Shown here piece after piece: positions 51,742 through 61,380 of a DNA stretch of 64,000 nucleotides (the first letter of the stretch is position 1; each line of letters opens with the position of its first letter). The notes below the pieces were generated by a model. The model was not told where the DNA came from. It saw only the letters and a list, made by a program, of their open reading frames with translations, and did no database searches. The position numbers and the translations under genes are program-made. This DNA is from Gymnorhina tibicen (taxonomy: Eukaryota > Chordata > Aves > Passeriformes > Artamidae), in assembly GCA_013399875.1 (NCBI GenBank), contig VXAZ01002109.1, positions 875,633 to 939,632 on the forward strand. Direction: 5' to 3'.

Positions 51742-52219
51742 TGTGTTGGTTTGAAAACAAACCAGTGGGAGATCACAAGTCAGGATCTAAATTAATGGGA
51801 AAATAAAATTAGAAACAAATGAAATAATATAAGGAGAAGCACTGACAAAGTCAGATACAACCTGACACCCTGTTAGAGTGGTGGTAGCAGTCCAGATGAA
51901 GTAGCTCAGTTGGAGTGATGATCCTACGGAAGGTCTCCAGATGAAGGTCCAGTGGTAGCTTTGTCCGCTGGTAATTCAGTAGACAGGGCTAAGTTAGGCA
52001 GTTCTGAGGGCAAGTTATATCCAGGTGGGAATGTTTGGCTCCTCCCTCCTGGGTGGAGCATCTCACAGTAGGATGAGATAAGCCCATGAGTCATGTGGGG
52101 GTTTCTTGATGGCCCATTGTCTGTTATCAGGGGTGGGTCATTAGCAGGCGATAACAGGTAATGGCCCACAGCTGGTGGTAATAGAATACTTGAATACATC
52201 TATATTTTAACCTAGGACA
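51742..52219 (-). mobile_element. solo LTR of an avian ERV (ERVL-like), with 5-bp target-site duplication
   Basis: On the minus strand the LTR starts TGTCCTAGGTTAAAATATAG and ends AAACCAACACA, giving proper TGT...ACA termini, 478 bases in all. It contains a TATA-like GGATATAACTTG (about 52012-52023 on the plus strand), a GTCAGGTTGTATCTGACT stretch, and a T-rich stretch before TTTTATTTTCCCATTAA. This layout matches a common avian LTR family. GAAAC flanks it on both sides, and a 5-bp duplication is usual for ERVL. No internal viral genes remain. Confidence 0.88.
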
Positions 52220-52224
52220 GAAAC
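52220..52224 (+). repeat. target-site duplication, right (GAAAC)
   Basis: Perfect partner of 51737-51741, directly after the TGT end of the LTR. Confidence 0.85.
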
Positions 52225-53125
52225 TAAAAATCTTAAGGGGAAAATGAAATACTGGGCTATTGAATCTCATTAAACTCAGGGGACATCCAGTTGCCATGGA
52301 GAGTTATTTGAATTGTGCTGACGCGGGTACGTACACATGGTCAGCTGGAGAGCTCCCGAGGCTCCACTGACTTAGCTACTTCATCCATATGGAGATACCT
52401 ACACCATGGACATCTCACATGAATTCTTTGCTTACTGTCATTTTCAGTTGTCATTTTCATTGTATTCTTCACACAATGGCCTCGATTTCAACAGAAGGCT
52501 TGAAAAGTGCCTTCATTCAGGCTAGTCTTGGTGACAGACATCTCTGGTGGCAGCTGCCCAAGTTAAGGATGCTGATAGACTCAAGATTTTCACTTTCAGG
52601 GTAAGTACTCAGACCATTGTTTAGTAATAAATAAAGGAACTATAACATCAATATCTCTTTTTTGAAAGAAAACTTCATCTTTTTGGTGCTGTGATGTGTT
52701 TTAGGTGCATGAATGTCTATTCAGTAGGGTCTTCAGTTGACAGATAAAAGAAAAAACTCTTTTTTGGATCTTCTTACTGTTATTTTTGCCATTTGAAGAT
52801 ATTTGCTGTACTTCTCTTAAGCACCAAGGGTGTAGAGATGGGTACTGGACCTATTTTGGCATCTCAGACATAAAGTCGATTTAGCCTGATTTTGCACCAG
52901 AAGCTAGCTCAGTATAAGGATTCAGAAACTATTCTCATTTATAGCTTGTCCCCCTTAGTGCCTCATTTTCATGCCCTTCTTTTTCCTGACATTGCTGTGA
53001 GTCTTCCTAAGACCTTCCTTGGTCTGACTCAGCATCATATTATCTGACTCTTAACACATTCTGTAGTGAGCTATTATAATGCCATGGTTTTTTACCTGTG
53101 TTTTACATGTTTTAGGACACCAGTC
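52225..53125. other. no gene recognised; one exon-like frame
   Basis: A frame from ATG 52389 stays open up to a strong donor-like sequence, CAGGGTAAGT at 52597-52606 (GT at 52601). No protein family is recognised and no partner exon was found. Confidence 0.3.
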
Positions 53126-53580
53126 ACAGAATCATGGAATGGTTGAGGTTGGAAGGGACCTCTGGAGGCCATCTTGTCCAATACCCCTCCTCAAGCAGGG
53201 ACACCTGGACTCAGTTGCTCCAGACTGTTTCCAGATAGTTTTTTAAAATGTCATGAAGGAAGGAGACCCATACAGTAAACAAGTGTTTCCTGATGTTCAG
53301 AGAGAACCTGCCATGTTTCAGTTTGTGACTGTTGACTCTGGTCCTGCCATGAGACACCACTCTGAAAAGCCCTGCTCTGTTCCCTTTGCACCTTTCTTTT
53401 AGGTATTAATTTCCTTTAAGCTTCCTTCTGAGCCTTCTTTTCGCCAGGCTGAGCAGTTCCAGCTCTCTCAGTCATTCCTTACAGGGAAGGTGTTCCAGTC
53501 TCTTAATCACCTTGGCAGCCCTTTGTTGACTCTCTCCAGTATGCAGATGTCTCTATGGAGGAGCCCACAAGAGGACACAC
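53126..53580 (-). mobile_element. CR1 LINE 3' end fragment
   Basis: The plus strand begins TCACAGAATCATGGAATGG and continues TTGAGGTTGGAAGGGACCTC, the reverse complement of the CR1 3' tail. It extends right through the CR1 3' region (CTTCTTTTCGCCAGGCTGAG and TCTTAATCACCTTGGCAGCC) to about 53580, so the element is 5' truncated. AGGACAC occurs at 53114-53120 and again at 53572-53578, near both ends. This may be a short flanking repeat, but CR1 does not usually leave clear ones. Confidence 0.93.
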
Positions 53581-56500
53581 CTAACAGTAAGCTCTCATTC
53601 ATTTAATGCTGGCACAAGTCTGGAGGAGTAAGACCTCACCTACTACAAATTATTCTCTGGGAAGTTTCAGCTCTTTGTTTCTAGAATTCACTGAAGTGGC
53701 ATTTGTCAAGCTTTTTTCAACTTTGGTTTACTTAATCTTACTTCACTACTTTGCTGAATAGTAAATCAATGTCGGAAAAGGTTTGTAAATGTAATGGCAA
53801 AAAGCACATCATTTAATTAAAAAATATGAATGGATAATTAGGTTAGAAATCAAGTCAGATTTTAAGACAAAATTGTAAACCATGAGAATAGAGCCTGAAT
53901 GGTTTAGTCATGGCTTTGAAAGCTTCTCTGTAATTATCACTTTTCCAAAATTCAGTTATTGTTATTTGGACAGAGTTATGTTTGTGTATATGGTCTTATG
54001 TTGTCTTGCCAGATTCAGATCTAAATAATTGAATTTGCATACATCAGATTTTCTGTGATGTTTCACATTGTTGCCCATTTCCCTCACAAAGGCTTTCATA
54101 AGAATAAGAAAATGACAAAATCCTGTTATGTTGCTAATGAAGTCAGTCTAGCAGCTGTAGTTCAATGATGAAGTAATTATCTTTTCTGATAGGTATAGAT
54201 ACAGACATATCGATTCACCAACACATTTTGTATACTTTACCAGTGAAAAGCATGAACAGGATGGTCATAATTGGTGAATACTTATCTAATTCCTGATCTA
54301 TAAGTGAATACATACTGCCCTCTAATTTCCATCTCCACTTTTGCCCACTGATTCATTTCTTCAAGACTTAACAGTCAACACTAGTCTGACAAAGATGCAA
54401 TACCTGTGAAAAATTAAGATCTAATATTAATAATTGTATTTTTGAATTCATAGTTTATTGTAACAGTTTAAAGTCAAAATCTTATCATTTTGGCACATCT
54501 TGCATTCATGTCGTTATTCTAGTGCCAGCTCTGTTCCCTGTATCTCCTAAAGGCAGCTGCAGCTTTTTGCACTGGTGATATAAATTATGGCAAAATAAAT
54601 ATAGATTAGGGGTTCTGGAAATGGGAAACCTCTCTGAGCATAGCCGGACTGAAGCAATCATCACTGATAGAAACATGCAGGGTTTGATCCTTTTTCCATG
54701 GAAGTAAATTGGGTTATATCTAAGTGATTTCATAGGCATGTGTCAAGTAGAATTTTTTATTTTCACAGTACATAATGAAGCAAACTGTATTAAATTGATT
54801 TCCTCATGTGTTAATTAATTTGATTAACTTACTAAATACTTCAAAGGAAATTAATGAAATTAATATCCCCACAGAATGACAGGTTTCTCACTCATTGTTT
54901 CAAACAGCTATCTGCCTCCTTCCCTCTGGTTTTGCCTTTATCCCAAAAACATCTTCAGTTGATGTGGATAGATTGCCCTTAGTGTAATGCAGTGACTCAA
55001 TCCCACACAGACAGCTGAGAAACACCCTCGAGACTTTCTCCAGAGGACTTCTAGATGTAAGTGGTCTAACTCTGCTGATTATGATTTGTCCCTGGAAATG
55101 TCATATTTGAAAGTTCACTGAGTCTGTTGACAAAGACATCCGTGCCTTTGTTAGATTTCATCTGAGGCTGGAAGGGTGGTACATTTGTTATTGTGCTGCA
55201 AGTTTAAGGAAGACAGGACCCCATCTCTTGGAAGCATAATGATGAGTCAGACAGAACTTTAAAATCCCTTCTGTGACAAGGGGGAAAATGAATAGAGATA
55301 AAAAAGCATATATTTTTTTCATGCCCAAAGCCAGAAAAGGTTCCTAAATCAATGTTTTTCTAGAAAATAGTTGTCCTTACTTCTTCATAGTCAAAGGAAG
55401 GGAACTGGAAATCGATGATCCATGAAAATATATATTTTTAGAAACTTATTAAACTACAGGAAAACAGAATTCTGTTGAGATCTGAAATGCTGGTACAGTG
55501 ACTTACAACAGGATGAAACACATTTCTTTCACCTTCCCGTTTTGCCACAGAGATGTGCAGGGGTTTTTATACCTAATTTTAAAGATAATTTGAGTTTATT
55601 TTTTGTAATGTATAAAAGTTAAGACAGACTGAGATTATATCAGTCTGTATAAAACCATTGTTTTATTGATTAAAATTCTGTACTGAAAGATTTTTCTTGT
55701 TGTTGGGTTTTTTTTCAAGTGATTGCATTCTCCTTACAAATAAAACAATATAAAGGATCATTTCCTGAACAGCTGGAGTACGTCTCAGCACATTTTTTAT
55801 CCCAGCCATCCAAGAAGTGCAAGCAATTCAGATTCTGAAAAGGTACATTGATGCCTGTCAAACTCAACATCTCCTGAGGAAGAAATAATGTGTTGACTCT
55901 GATTTTTCATTTTGAGCAGACAACACTCACCAGAAGGGGTGAGACCCTCTGTAGAACATGGAGTTTACCACTGAAGGGAACTCAGAAGATCTTCATAAAA
56001 GACAGTGAGGCAATCAGAAAGTTGTTGTTGGTTATTTTATTAAAGCACAGCAGTTTGTAATTTCATTCATTATATATTCTTAGTATCACCCAGTGAGAAT
56101 TCTCTGGAACTATGTGAGCACCAATGACTATATCTTTTCTTCACTCTTCATCCTCCTTCCTTTGCAGTTTTGCATAACACAAGTTATCCCTCATTATCCC
56201 TCGGCGCATCTTTCTCCTCTACGAGAACCAATGATAACATAAAGTCATTCCAGTTCCTAAAGAAAACTCTTCAGAGAACTCCAACTGTGTAAATACTCAG
56301 GGCCAGCTCACAGAGGGACTTTGTTGTTTGCAAGCTCTAATTGGTAAGGTCCCCGCCAGAGGTGCAGAGGTAGCTGAGTGCCTGAGTGTGCAGGGAGCAG
56401 GGCCAGCCGGGCAGAAGGGCCAGTGCAGAGCTGTTTGAACCAGGCTCTGAGCGATGCTGCGCTGTCTCATGTGGCTTCACCACCTTGATCTCTGAGAGCT

Positions 56501-56791
56501 CAGATCCCTACGCCACACCACACACTACAGCTTATGTACAAGCCCTTGCAAGCCAAGAAATCTCCCTAATTAACAACCAAAGAACAATCACTACTAGAGA
56601 GAAGCTGACTAATTCAAATACCAAGCCAAGATTTAACAGGAATCCTGTGCCATACGTACTATTTAATAAAAAAGGTTTGTGTCGTATTTTCCACCACTGC
56701 CTGCAACACTCTGTAAACACCTGGCCACATGTTTTACTTTTTAAGAGTAGCTGTTGTAACTACAGAGGCTTCTTTTTGAATCTAGCTTCAG
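53581..56791. other. no gene recognised
   Basis: AT-rich DNA without recognised repeats. A more mixed segment at about 56330-56530 contributes to a 157-codon frame (56386-56859) that resembles no protein I know and runs into AT-rich sequence. Confidence 0.5.
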
Positions 56792-56819
56792 TATTGGATC
56801 ATAAATATTGGATCATAAA
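56792..56819 (+). repeat. 14-bp tandem duplication
   Basis: TATTGGATCATAAA occurs at 56792-56805 and 56806-56819 without mismatch. Confidence 0.9.
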
Positions 56820-57022
56820 AGTTGTTCTGGTGCTGCATTTCATAGCTTATCTCAATTAGAAAATTGTATTGACAACAGCTTGGGAGTGGATGAGTTTTTA
56901 GTTCTCTATTCTCCTTTTCAGGAAAATACATACTACTCCACGTGATATTGCCCTGCTGCAGAGGCATTGGTGCTTCTTCCTGTCTACTAGAAAAATGTTA
57001 CCTGGTAACATTTGACTCTTTA

Positions 57023-57062
57023 ATGAGCTCTTCACAGAGCACATTTCATGAGCTCTTCACAG
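57023..57062 (+). repeat. 15-bp direct repeat at 25-base spacing
   Basis: ATGAGCTCTTCACAG occurs at 57023-57037 and 57048-57062. This looks like a partial 25-base tandem duplication whose second copy has diverged. Confidence 0.85.
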
Positions 57063-59825
57063 TCATTTGCATGGACAAGTAATATATCAAAATTTTCCTT
57101 TCTCAGATAGCCTTCCAAATGAGGAGCTCCTGGTCTATAAGTAGCTTATTTTAGCTCCTACATGCATGATCTTCTACCCCATTCCTACAGTTCCCAGGGA
57201 ATTTCACATAACTTACTCTATCTCCTCATATGCATTAATGTACCCCAATCCTGTGTTAGTAGCAGTTTCTGTTAGCATAGTCCTGCTCTTTTTGTCTATT
57301 TCATTAATAATTCTAAATAAATTCAAACTCAAAGTTGATATTTGTGTGACTAAACTAACAAGAGACTTCTAGTCTCATACTTTCTCTGCCAAGACAACCC
57401 ATCCTTATCTCCCAGCATTCCTAATCAATTTAGATGTTATGTTAGCAATTCCTGTCTCCTCATGCTGCTGTATGTTCTATTGAAGCCCATGTTCAAAATG
57501 ATCACCATAATAAAACACACTCAGGTATTTGACTCTAATCAGATATGACTTATACAGAACAGGTACTTCAAGATCAGCAGCACCTCTTTTAAAAAAACAT
57601 TTCAAAGGTTTTAGAAACATGAGTGGAAACTATTTTTATTTATTTTCTGATCTCTTTGCCTAGGGAAATGAGTGTATTAGCTACCAAGAAAGCAATTACC
57701 AAGACTTCTAAGGGAGAGGAAAATTAAAAGAATAAATATAAAACACCAAAATTATCCAAACATACTCCTGATACAAGATTGTCTGAGCTTTAGCTCCCAG
57801 TGTCCTGGAATTTCACAGCCCTATTCTCCCAGAAAACAACCCTTGTCTTGAGAAGCTTCTTTTGCTGACTCTTATTGATTGAATTTATGTAGTTTTTATT
57901 TGCATTCTCTTTGGAATGGTTACAAAAGTATAAGCCATTATTATGTTTTTGAGGTATCTATCTAAAAGTTAGTTCCCACAATAGACAGCAGGCTATTTGA
58001 TAACAACAGGGAACCAAGGGAAAGCCTTGGTTGTAAAATGTATAATGGTTTTTCTTTAGTGTAAAAAGGGTGTTTGAAGTCTGTTAGTAGAGTAGCTGAA
58101 AAACAACAAAGCCAAACAAAGAAAAAAGTTAATAACTCCTCACAATAAGGTAGTACAGTGGGTGTTTAAAAAAACCCAAACAACAAAAAGCTCCCCAAAC
58201 CCTAAACAAGACAAACAAACAAAAACCCAAGATATTTTCAGGTGAAGAGACCTTATGAGGCATTGCTGAAATCCAGCTCTGCTTGTTACAATTGTTTAAA
58301 AATTAACCCTGAACCCTGTGACCCTAATAATATTGTTGATGAAAGAACATACATTAAACCAGCAGAATAATACAAGTTTTGCACAATTATTATTATTGTG
58401 CAAGCAAGCTACAAAGAATGTGTAGATGAGCTGTTTCTACAAAGAAGAGTGAGAAAAGAATACTGACATTTTTGTTTATCTAATTCTTACCAAATGAGAG
58501 GTGTGGTCCGTATAAAAGTTGCTAGTTTTGATTTATTAAAATACTTACATAATATTAATAATATTTTTAAATACTTTCTTTTCTTTTTTACTTAATCCTA
58601 TATTTCCTATAATATTTTTAACTTCCCTACCACTGTTTTAGAGAGATGCCTCTCCTTAAAAAAGAGGTTCAACTGACCTCTCTCTTTCTAACCCCGAAGA
58701 GCCCTGCAGACTGGGAAGATTTGGTATTTAAAGCTGCACTATCTGGTACATATAAATCTTGTATTATCAGGGATGAATCTTTAGGAGCAAAGCAGAAATT
58801 TCACATTCAGAGGAGAGAGGAGTAATTTCACTGAAAGGCTGAAGCATTTAAGAAGTAATAAATTATTTTAATAACTACATAATGGTAGACATAACAGAGT
58901 GTTCTCTAATTATTAATCCACTATAGACATGTTCACTGCTCTGAGAAAGACGTTTTGGTGCATAACTTCCTCCAGTTTGATAAGGTCATAGTTTTCCATT
59001 ATTTCTGATTTGAGATTTGGCACTGAAGAGGTTCTCTCATGTCTTTGCTGACTTCTTCTGCTTGGATATTTCAGTTTATGTATATCTTCCCCTTGCTTCA
59101 CTGTGCAGTAAGTCAGATGCTGATATCAGATTTTAATTTTTCAGGTCTGTCACCCCTTGAAGCTCTGGTGCATCAATAATTCCCTTTTGCTTTCTTATCT
59201 GTAATTTCCTTTCTTTCTAGGCTGCTCCAAGACTTAGTCTTTTGCCTTTACCATATGTATTATTTCCGCAACATGCATTCAAACTTTTAAAAGATGTAAC
59301 ATTCCTTACCAAAAATTCTTTCTTCAAGATTTTTGTTAAGGGACAACAAATCCTTAATGTCTCTCCTAATTCCTGATGCAAAACATAATCAGATTTTATG
59401 TCTGAGCTTTGGCTCTCTTATGAAAGGCTTCAATAAAGATATCTAAATGCTGTATAGTGCTCATATGGAGAACTGCATGTTGTATAAATCAAATTTTTTT
59501 AGATTTGTTTTGCTAGTCCCCAAGCTTTCCCATCTCCTTTGTTATGACAATATTTTCTTTCTCTCTCCCAGAGGAAGCTGGGACCTGCACACAAGAAGAA
59601 AACAGGGAAATAAAATACAGACAATGTTTTGTGAACCATCTTAAAAGCCATGTGTGGTGGGAGGAGTGCGTCAAATTATTGTTTGTCATTTTCCTTTTTT
59701 TGCTGTAAAGGGCTTTTTACTACTTGTCTTGTCTCATTTTCTTTGTGAGATGTTCAAGACCATATGTTTCCCTGTACCAGAAATCAGAATGGATTTTAGT
59801 GCCTGTGTGTTACTGGGCATGTATT
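57063..59825. other. no gene recognised
   Basis: AT-rich sequence with an A/C-rich low-complexity patch at about 58165-58230. Only short frames. Confidence 0.5.
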
Positions 59826-59880
59826 TCATAGAATCACAGAATCAAAGATTAGTCTGAGTTTGAAGGCACCCAGAAGGGTC
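59826..59880 (-). mobile_element. short CR1 3' tail relic
   Basis: The plus strand reads CATAGAATCACAGAATCA, the reverse complement of the CR1 terminal repeat, followed by a degraded GAGTTTGAAGGCACCC in place of GGTTGGAAGGGACC. Only about 55 bases can be matched. Confidence 0.6.
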
Positions 59881-60581
59881 TCTTTATTTGCAATATATCA
59901 AAAGATCTTGACTTCAGATATTCCAGAGGAGAGCCATGAAGCTTTCCTTTCTGCTTAATGATGCAGAAAATTTTCCTCTTTGGACTGAAGAAATTTTCAA
60001 GAAGATGGAAGTTTTGCTGTGAAGGATCAATCTTTGCATTTAACCTAATCTTTCAGTATCATAATAGAGAAATCTCATGCTGCACAGTCTACCCACTGGT
60101 CAGCCTGGGAATTCAACTGTCTTTGTGAAGAATTTAGAATGAAGAATTCTGATACTATTACAATTTTATCCTCTTTGTCTAGGAAAATGTTGCAGTAAGA
60201 CTTTAACTACAGCTCTTCATACATTTTCTCCCTATTTAACATCTAATGCCTCTTACATATATTATATACACATAACAGTTATAAATCATAAGGAAGTATC
60301 TTCTGGTCCCTAGGTCTGGATGATCAATAATAGCTTGAAATTAAAACACTCAAAGATACTTTAAAGAGAATGAAGGTAGTGAGTAAAGTTGGTAAATTCA
60401 GTTCAAGTAAATTTGAATTCATTTTATTAAAACTTTATTAAATGCAGTATGATATTGCAAAGAGTATGTTCAATGAGAATAAACAATATATAAAAGTTTT
60501 GAAGAAATACTTGCAATTGATCTACATCTAAGAAAAATTACAGTCTAACTAAACAATGCCAAGCAATGGGATAACAGATGG
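59881..60581. other. no feature recognised
   Basis: AT-rich sequence with no recognised repeat or exon. Confidence 0.5.
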
Positions 60582-61196
60582 ATGTGTCAGTATCTGACAA
60601 ACCATGACACAGTGACAGACCATCCCCTTGTAACCAGCATTTTAGTGCAAAGGTGCAGCAATGGCAGCGGTCCTGTTACAGGTGCCAGGATTATTTTTGT
60701 GATTGAAATCTGCAGCAGGGCTGGGATGGAAGGGCTGTCCCTCTTCCTTCATCGACAGCACGTGGCACTTCACAAACTTTCTTCATGGCTGAATATTCAA
60801 ACTGCCCTTCCCTTTGGAAATGCACCCTTTGTCAAAACAGTTTCGCCAGCTGTTGCGGGGAAACTGCTGCGGGGAAAAAAAGAGAGAAGTGCTCAGTTTT
60901 ATTCAGATTTGGAGGGAACTAATCTTTTTTACGTGGTAGGTGTTGCTGAAATGGTCATAGCAGTAGGAATCCAGGCTGACAGAGCCACCTGTGGAAAGGT
61001 GCATGTGTATCGTGACTTATCAGCTGTTTGGAGAACTGCAGCCAGATTTGGCAAAGAGGGAGAAAAAAAAAAAGGAAAAAAAAAAGAAAAGACAGGCTTG
61101 TGTGGATTTAATGAAAACAGTCTGCTAAAAGAGGAGAGGGTGCCTAGGAGTGCCTTGACTGACAGATGGGCTGGTGTCCTTTGCAGACTCTGTTAG
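60582..61196 (+). CDS. orphan ORF, 204 codons, coding status doubtful
   Basis: This is the longest ATG-to-stop frame in the window: ATG at 60582, TAG at 61194-61196. The predicted protein starts MCQYLTNHDTVTDHP. It has mildly hydrophobic stretches (ARIIFVIEI near residue 35, FYVVGVAEMVIAVGI near residue 115) and a Lys-rich run near residues 160-170 that simply translates an A-rich tract (61060-61090). No domain or family is recognised. There is no clear promoter, and no splice context was worked out. A frame this long is uncommon by chance in DNA of this composition, but the Lys run and lack of homology argue for caution. It could also be an exon-sized remnant of an old retroelement or retrocopy. 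Confidence 0.2.
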   Translation: MCQYLTNHDTVTDHPLVTSILVQRCSNGSGPVTGARIIFVIEICSRAGMEGLSLFLHRQHVALHKLSSWLNIQTALPFGNAPFVKTVSPAVAGKLLRGKKERSAQFYSDLEGTNLFYVVGVAEMVIAVGIQADRATCGKVHVYRDLSAVWRTAARFGKEGEKKKGKKKEKTGLCGFNENSLLKEERVPRSALTDRWAGVLCRLC

Positions 61197-61227
61197 ATAT
61201 AAAAGAATTCATACTTATTACGTGCAG

Positions 61228-61234
61228 GTGTGTG

Positions 61235-61274
<40 letters not shown>

Positions 61275-61380
61275 CATGTATATGTATATGTATAAGCAAT
61301 GCTTCATTATATATGTGTATATATGTATATGTATATGTGTGTATACATATACATATACATATATACACACATATATATAA
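61228..61380. repeat. TATATG/CATATA microsatellite with inverted halves
   Basis: A (TG)n start passes into repeated TATATG units to about 61292, is interrupted by AAGCAATGCTTCATT, then resumes. At 61310-61337 the TATATG-type units run one way, and at 61346-61375 their reverse complement follows, with an 8-base spacer (61338-61345). The two arms differ by about one GT unit. Spurious open frames of repeating Tyr/Met/Ile/Cys run through it on both strands. Confidence 0.95.
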
